A program made the position numbers and the translations under genes. Below are positions 7,536 through 11,402 of a stretch of 11,402 bases of DNA, piece after piece. Each line of letters opens with the position of its first letter. The stretch's first letter is position 1. Under the pieces are notes generated by a model that was given only the letters and a program-made list of their open reading frames with translations, was not told where the DNA came from and searched no databases. This DNA is from an uncultured Clostridia bacterium (GTDB lineage: Bacteria; Bacillota_A; Clostridia; Christensenellales; CAG-138). The stretch spans positions 1 to 11,402 of the forward strand of contig CALFIV010000340.1 of NCBI GenBank assembly GCA_937877295.1. Reading direction: 5' to 3'.

Positions 7536-7626
7536 GTCTCGAACGATGGGTCCGGGAGAGGCTGTCATTTGACAGCGCCGAAGGGGAATTGCGAAAAACT
7601 CTCAGGCAGAAGGATCGGGCCCGGAC
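7536..7626 (+). promoter_or_regulatory. Glycine riboswitch, aptamer 1 with leader (P0) strand
   Basis: Conserved glycine-aptamer blocks are present: GGGAGAG (7554-7560), a small hairpin CTGTC/GACAG, GCGCCGAAGGGG (7575-7586) and CTCTCAGGCAGAAGGA (7600-7615). P1 is GGGTCCG (7548-7554) with CGGGCCC (7616-7622), one G-U pair. The leader GTCTCG (7536-7541) can pair with the inter-aptamer linker CGAGAC (7626-7631). The AAC bulge (7542-7544) and GA (7545-7546) opposite GGA (7623-7625) fit the kink-turn known for tandem glycine riboswitches. It precedes a glycine cleavage operon, as the class usually does. Confidence 0.93.
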
Positions 7627-7756
7627 GAGACTCCGGAAAGGAAAGGGACTTGTCCCTTGACGCCGAAGGTGCAACCGCAGCGCACACGAAGCAGGAACGG
7701 CGAACAGACGTCCGAACGGCTTCCGCTTGCGGGAATCTCTCAGGCTAAAAACGGAG
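7627..7756 (+). promoter_or_regulatory. Glycine riboswitch, aptamer 2 with enlarged side stem
   Basis: This second copy follows the GGACGAG linker directly. P1 is CTCCG (7631-7635) with CGGAG (7752-7756); a hairpin AAGGGA/TCCCTT follows; then ACGCCGAAGGTGCAA (7660-7674) and CTCTCAGGCTAAAAACGGAG (7737-7756). Its P2 strand is GGAAAG where GGAGAG would pair fully with CTCTC, leaving one mismatch. Between CCGCA (7675-7679) and TGCGG (7728-7732) is an unusually long insert of nearly 50 bases that includes GAAGC/GCTTC pairing. P1 touches the base of the following terminator, so ligand binding probably opposes termination (an ON switch). Confidence 0.9.
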
Positions 7757-7790
7757 GCGCAAGGTACAGGGGGTACTTTGCGTCTTTTTT
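7756..7790 (+). terminator. Riboswitch-controlled intrinsic terminator
   Basis: A 12-base-pair stem, GGCGCAAGGTAC (7756-7767) with GTACTTTGCGTC (7773-7784), two of its pairs G-U, has an AGGGG loop and ends in six T (7785-7790). The lower stem can extend into 7753-7755, which are also the 3' strand of aptamer 2 P1. That overlap supports glycine-dependent read-through into the gcv genes. Confidence 0.88.
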
Positions 7791-7797
7791 CATGTTT

Positions 7798-7838
7798 TGC
7801 GGCCGGGCCGCATCCAGATCCCTGCGGCGGGGCCGCAG
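7798..7838 (+). repeat. Two near-identical GC-rich hairpins between terminator and ribosome binding site
   Basis: TGCGGC-CGG-GCCGCA (7798-7812) and CTGCGGC-GGG-GCCGCAG (7822-7838) are two perfect stems sharing the same TGCGGC/GCCGCA arms, with 3-base loops. The arms could also pair across the two hairpins. Neither is followed directly by a T run, so they are not typical terminators; the ribosome site AAAGGAGGA starts 19 bases later. Their role is unknown: mRNA stability or a translation-level control element is possible. Confidence 0.6.
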
Positions 7839-7870
7839 ACCAAATTCCATTTTTACAAAGGAGGACTCTC

Positions 7871-10525
7871 ATGAGCGAACTCAAACGCACCCAACTCTAC
7901 GACATCCATGTCAAAGCGGGCGCAACCATGGTGGACTTCGGCGGATGGGAAATGCCCATTCAGTATCCCGAAGGCATTGTGGCGGAACATCTCTACACCA
8001 GAAGCTGCTGCAGCCTCTTCGACGTGTCCCATATGGGACGCCTTCTGATCGAAGGACCGGACCGTGTGGCGTTTTTGCAGCATGTGCTTTCGAGCAACGT
8101 GCTTGCGCTCGACGTCAACCAGGCGCAGTACTGCATCATTCCGGACGAGAACGGCAGCGCAGTCGACGACGCGTATCTCTACCGGTTTGAAGCGGACCGT
8201 CTGCTGCTGGTCGTCAACGCGGCGAACATCGACAAGGACCTTGCGCACTTTGCACCCATCGTCAAGGACTACAATTGTACAATCACCAACATTTCCAAGG
8301 AATATGCATCCATCGCGGTGCAAGGCCCGAAGAGCCGTGAAATGCTGATGACGCTCGCCGGCGGCAAGACCGTGACCGAGCCGATGCGCAACTCCCTTTC
8401 GACCATGATGCTCGAAGGTCACGAAGCACGCATCGCAAAGACCGGCTACACCGGCGAACCGCTGGGCTACGAGGTCTTTGTCAAGACCGAGGACGCGGCA
8501 TGGCTGTGGTATCGTCTTTTGGAGCTCGGCGCAAAGCCCGCAGGCCTCGGCGCGCGCGACACGCTGCGTCTCGAGGGCGCGCTGCCGCTGTACGGCGATG
8601 AGATGGGACCCGACGTCGAGGGCAATCCGATGCCGATCTTCGCAACCTCGCTGGCGCGGTTTGCGGTTTCGTTCAACCCGGCAAAGGGCGACTTCGTCGG
8701 AAGAAAGCCTTTGGAAAAGCAGGCGGAAGCCTATCGCAGACTTCGCGTGCGCGATTTCTCGCCGGAAGTCATGGCGGTCCTTCCGAGAAGAATCCGCCCC
8801 ATCACGCTTCTCGATCGCGGCGTCATGCGTCACGGCATGCCGGTCTATCGCGGCGAAGAGCAGATCGGCTGGGTCACCAGCGGCACGATGGTTCCGTACT
8901 TCAAGACCGAGGGCGAAGGCCTTGAGACCAAGATCCTCGAAGAGGCCGGCAAGCGTGCGATCGGCTTTGCCTACATCGCAAGCGACGTGCTCGTCAACGA
9001 CGAGGTCGAGGTCGACGTCCGCGGCAAGCGCCTGAAAGCAGTCGTTCCCGCCTGCCATCTCAGAAGCGACGCTCCGCCCTATGCGCGTCCGATCATCTAC
9101 CGTCCCGAAGAGGAAGAAGAGCTCACGCCCGAAGGCGATCTGCTGAAGAAGGCGACCGACCTCGTCTACGACGCGATCGACAACCACAACTGGCGGCAGA
9201 AGCTCTGCATCAACCTGATCCCGTCCGAGAACACGCCCTCTAAGGCCGTTCAGCTTCTCTGCGCGTCCGATCCGGCGTTCCGTTATGCGGAGCACAAGAA
9301 GATCAAGTCGTTCTACGACGCGGACGTGTTCTACTATCAGGGCACGAAGTTCATCGACCGCGTGGAGCAGCTCCTCGTCGACCAGATGCGCCGCTACTTC
9401 GAGTGCAAAGAGGTCGAAACCCGCGTGATCTCCGGTCAGATGTCCAACATGGCGGTGTTCTCCGCGCTCATGAACTGGAAGAACCGTCTCGACCGCAAGA
9501 AGACGCCGGAACGCCTCGGCTACGTCATGAACAACCACATCATCAAGGGCGGCCACCTTTCGGCTCAGCCGATGGGCGCGCTGCATGACTATATCGCGTT
9601 CGATCCGGTCACCGAGCGCAGCGCGGTCGTCAACTTCCCGGTATGCGAGGACAACATCTTCAAGATCGACGTCGAAGCCACCAAAAAGGTCATCGCCGAA
9701 TACAAGCCGGAGCTGATCATCTTCGGCAAGTCGATGGTTCTCCACAAAGAGCCGGTCGCCGCGATCCGCAAGTTCGTGGATGAGCAGAACATCCCGACCA
9801 CGATCATGTACGACATGGCGCACGTGCTGGGTCTCATCGGCGATCACTTCCAGAAGCCGTTCGAAGAGGGCGCGGAGATCGTCACCGGTTCGACGCACAA
9901 GACGTTCTTCGGACCGCAGCGCGGCGTCATCGGCGTCAATTACGACAAGGATGATCCGAAGCACGGCATCTGGACGCAGATCGAAAGCCGCGCGTTCCCG
10001 GGAAGCGTTTCGAACCACCACCTCGGCACGCAGCTGGGCTTTTTGATGGCGGCCTACGAAATGAACCGCTACAAGGATGAATACCAGAAGGCGATCATCG
10101 ACAACGCGAAGTGGTTCGCCAAGTGCCTGAAAGACGAAGGCCTCGACGTCAAGGGCGATCCGGCCATCGGCTACACCGAGACGCATCAGGTCATCATTTC
10201 CGTCGGCTACGGCCAAGGTCCGGAGGTCGCGGAACGCCTCGAGCAGAACAACATCATCGTCAACTATCAGGCCACGCCGGATGAAGAGGGCTTCACGGCT
10301 TCCGGCGCGCTCAGAATGGGCATGAGCGAGATGACGCGCTTCGGCTTCACGAAGGAAGCGTTCCAGAAGCTCGCTTCGTTGATGGCGGACTGCATCCTGC
10401 GCAACAAGGACATCAGCGAGGAGGTCACGAAGCTCCGCTCCGAATTCCTCGAGATGAAATACTGCTTCGACGACGCGGAGTTCGAGACCGCGCTCGAAGA
10501 ACTTTCCAAACTGATCGAAAAATAA
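7871..10525 (+). CDS. gcvT-glyA: Fused glycine cleavage T protein (aminomethyltransferase) and serine hydroxymethyltransferase-like enzyme
   Basis: One uninterrupted 884-residue protein. Residues 1-405 are GcvT, which transfers the aminomethyl group on lipoyl-GcvH to tetrahydrofolate, giving methylene-THF and ammonia: FGGWEMPIQY (23-32), DVSHMG (51-56), VDDAYLYR (98-105), GYTGEPLGYEVFV (192-204), GARDTLRLEG (227-236) and the C-terminal barrel VTSGT (335-339). An acidic linker (about 409-425) leads to residues 426-884, a fold-type I PLP enzyme of the SHMT family: NLIPSEN (448-454), YYQG (488-491), GGHL (560-563), YDMAHVLGL (647-655), the PLP lysine K677 in GSTHKTFFGP, and R815 in ALRMG for the substrate carboxylate. 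Standalone GcvT is about 365 residues and SHMT about 415, so both are full length. The ATG at 7871 follows AAAGGAGGA (7857-7865). It is the first gene after the glycine riboswitch. Confidence 0.95.
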   Translation: MSELKRTQLYDIHVKAGATMVDFGGWEMPIQYPEGIVAEHLYTRSCCSLFDVSHMGRLLIEGPDRVAFLQHVLSSNVLALDVNQAQYCIIPDENGSAVDDAYLYRFEADRLLLVVNAANIDKDLAHFAPIVKDYNCTITNISKEYASIAVQGPKSREMLMTLAGGKTVTEPMRNSLSTMMLEGHEARIAKTGYTGEPLGYEVFVKTEDAAWLWYRLLELGAKPAGLGARDTLRLEGALPLYGDEMGPDVEGNPMPIFATSLARFAVSFNPAKGDFVGRKPLEKQAEAYRRLRVRDFSPEVMAVLPRRIRPITLLDRGVMRHGMPVYRGEEQIGWVTSGTMVPYFKTEGEGLETKILEEAGKRAIGFAYIASDVLVNDEVEVDVRGKRLKAVVPACHLRSDAPPYARPIIYRPEEEEELTPEGDLLKKATDLVYDAIDNHNWRQKLCINLIPSENTPSKAVQLLCASDPAFRYAEHKKIKSFYDADVFYYQGTKFIDRVEQLLVDQMRRYFECKEVETRVISGQMSNMAVFSALMNWKNRLDRKKTPERLGYVMNNHIIKGGHLSAQPMGALHDYIAFDPVTERSAVVNFPVCEDNIFKIDVEATKKVIAEYKPELIIFGKSMVLHKEPVAAIRKFVDEQNIPTTIMYDMAHVLGLIGDHFQKPFEEGAEIVTGSTHKTFFGPQRGVIGVNYDKDDPKHGIWTQIESRAFPGSVSNHHLGTQLGFLMAAYEMNRYKDEYQKAIIDNAKWFAKCLKDEGLDVKGDPAIGYTETHQVIISVGYGQGPEVAERLEQNNIIVNYQATPDEEGFTASGALRMGMSEMTRFGFTKEAFQKLASLMADCILRNKDISEEVTKLRSEFLEMKYCFDDAEFETALEELSKLIEK

Positions 10526-10544
10526 CTTTAGGAGGAACATTCTT

Positions 10545-10919
10545 ATGACGATCAATCCCGATTTGAAGTACAGCAGAGACCACGAGTGGGTCAAGGAAGA
10601 AGACGGCCTTTGCGTCATCGGCATTTCCGATTTCGCACAGGACGCGCTGGGCGATCTGGTGTTTGTCAACCTGCCCGAAGTCGGCGACCAAGTCACCGCA
10701 GGCGAAGCGTTCGGCGACGTGGAATCCGTAAAGGCGGTTTCCGATCTGCTGTCCCCGGTTTCCGGCACGGTTGCCGAGATCAACGAGGAACTGCTCGATG
10801 CGCCGGAGCTTCTCAACAACGATCCGTACGGCGCATGGATCATCAAGGTGTCCGACGTTACCGCAACCGAAGAGCTTCTGGATGCCGCGGCATACGAAGC
10901 GCACTGCGCGGAGGCATAA
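10545..10919 (+). CDS. gcvH: Glycine cleavage system H protein (lipoyl carrier)
   Basis: A 124-residue cytoplasmic carrier that shuttles the aminomethyl group from the P protein to the T protein on a swinging lipoyl arm. It has the family's usual length and motifs: YSRDHEWVK (9-17), GISDFAQDALGD (26-37), FVNLPEVG (40-47) and the lipoylation site ESVKAVSDL with K63. The C-terminal LLNNDPYGAWIIKV is also typical. AGGAGG (10530-10535) lies nine bases before the ATG at 10545, and the gene starts 19 bases after the fusion gene. Its partners on both sides are the T-SHMT fusion and the P protein, so lipoyl-bound intermediate is passed between products of one transcript. No lipoate ligase or L protein gene is in view. 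Confidence 0.98.
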   Translation: MTINPDLKYSRDHEWVKEEDGLCVIGISDFAQDALGDLVFVNLPEVGDQVTAGEAFGDVESVKAVSDLLSPVSGTVAEINEELLDAPELLNNDPYGAWIIKVSDVTATEELLDAAAYEAHCAEA

Positions 10920-10922
10920 GGA

Positions 10923-11402
10923 ATGGGCAGCTTCGTTCCTTCCACCGAGGAACAGCGCCGGGAAATGCTTGAGACGATCGGGCTGAAGGAATACCGCGAG
11001 CTGTATCGCGACGTTCCCGAGAGCATGATCCTCGACCGTCCGCTCAACCTGCCGGAAGGCAAGAGCGAGATGGAAGTACGCCGCGCAATGACCGCTATGG
11101 CAGCGAAGAACACGGTCTTCTCGACCGTGCTTCGCGGCGCGGGCGCGTACGATCACTACATCCCCTCGATCGTAAAGTATATCCCCGCCAAGGAAGAGTT
11201 CCTCACCGCATACACGCCGTATCAGGCCGAAATCTCACAAGGCACACTGCAGTATATTTTTGAATACCAGAGCATGATGGCCGAACTGACGGGCATGGAC
11301 ATCTCCAACGCCTCGATGTACGACGGAGCAACGGCTACGGCGGAGGCTATGATGATGTGCGTCCACTCTGCACGCAAGAAAAATGCTGTCGCCATCTCTG
11401 CA
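10923..11402 (+). CDS. gcvPA: Glycine dehydrogenase (decarboxylating) subunit 1, 5' part (cut by window edge)
   Basis: The first 160 codons of the N-terminal P-protein subunit, normally about 440-450 residues. With subunit 2 (GcvPB, PLP-bearing) it decarboxylates glycine and loads the aminomethyl group on GcvH. Typical features are FVPSTEEQRREMLETIG at 4-20 (family start Y/F-x-P-x-T-x-x-D/E), YDHYIPSIV (76-84), FLTAYTPYQAEISQGTLQ (93-110) and MYDGATATAEA (132-142). A start this early in the conserved N-terminus shows the split two-subunit form usual in Bacillota and many other bacteria rather than one long GcvP. The ATG is three bases after the gcvH stop, and GGAGG inside the end of gcvH serves as the ribosome site, so translation is probably coupled. 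gcvPB is expected just beyond the window. Confidence 0.96.
   Translation, partial: MGSFVPSTEEQRREMLETIGLKEYRELYRDVPESMILDRPLNLPEGKSEMEVRRAMTAMAAKNTVFSTVLRGAGAYDHYIPSIVKYIPAKEEFLTAYTPYQAEISQGTLQYIFEYQSMMAELTGMDISNASMYDGATATAEAMMMCVHSARKKNAVAISA

Noticed and set aside
7727..7870. A 48-codon N-terminal extension of the GcvT-SHMT protein.
   Set aside because: It would translate through riboswitch aptamer 2 and the terminator hairpin. The ATG at 7871 has a near-perfect ribosome binding site.
7853..11113. A 1086-codon open frame on the minus strand opposite the gcv genes.
   Set aside because: It is exactly antisense to the well-supported gcvT-glyA, gcvH and gcvPA genes. Its protein is low in recognisable motifs, and it exists because the plus-strand genes rarely use codons whose complement is a stop (TTA, CTA, TCA).
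1..11402. CRISPR arrays, insertion sequences, tRNA genes and phage genes.
   Set aside because: I saw no regularly spaced repeats, transposase or integrase motifs, terminal inverted repeats or tRNA-like cloverleaf; almost all of the window is covered by the genes and regulatory region listed.

Overview
The window looks like a chromosomal segment from a fairly GC-rich Gram-positive Clostridia-type bacterium (Bacillota). Three things suggest this: strong AGGAGG-type ribosome binding sites, a tandem glycine riboswitch ending in an intrinsic terminator, and a teichoic-acid/capsule-type export cluster. No rRNA or other marker in the window fixes the species.

Left part (1-7295, minus strand, transcribed right to left from about 7350): seven genes for a cell-surface polysaccharide, apparently one operon. 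In transcription order they are: a monotopic initiating sugar-phosphate transferase (CapM-like); a CapN-like SDR epimerase/reductase; a short family-2 glycosyltransferase; a CDP-glycerol glycerophosphotransferase; an ABC-2 export permease; its ATPase; and a large protein joining a family-2 glycosyltransferase to a polysaccharide pyruvyl transferase. The first four junctions are ATGA stop/start overlaps. The permease-ATPase gap is 6 bases. The last gene follows a 34-base gap, starts with TTG and runs off the left edge. Together they could start a glycan on a lipid carrier, extend it, decorate it with glycerol phosphate and possibly pyruvate ketals (an anionic polymer), and export it by an ABC transporter.

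Middle (7296-7870): a divergent regulatory region of about 575 bases. It holds a minus-strand promoter candidate, a small dyad, a plus-strand promoter candidate, a tandem glycine riboswitch with a leader-linker kink-turn, an intrinsic terminator, and two near-identical GC hairpins just before the ribosome binding site.

Right part (7871-11402, plus strand): the glycine cleavage operon. Its first gene encodes one 884-residue polypeptide in which the aminomethyltransferase (GcvT) is fused to a divergent serine hydroxymethyltransferase (GlyA-like). gcvH follows, then the start of gcvPA (cut by the window edge). The layout suggests a glycine-induced route in which glycine is cleaved to CO2, ammonia and methylene-THF, and the attached SHMT domain joins that one-carbon unit to a second glycine to make serine (or runs in reverse).

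The most notable items are the GcvT-SHMT fusion under a tandem glycine riboswitch and the glycosyltransferase-pyruvyltransferase fusion.
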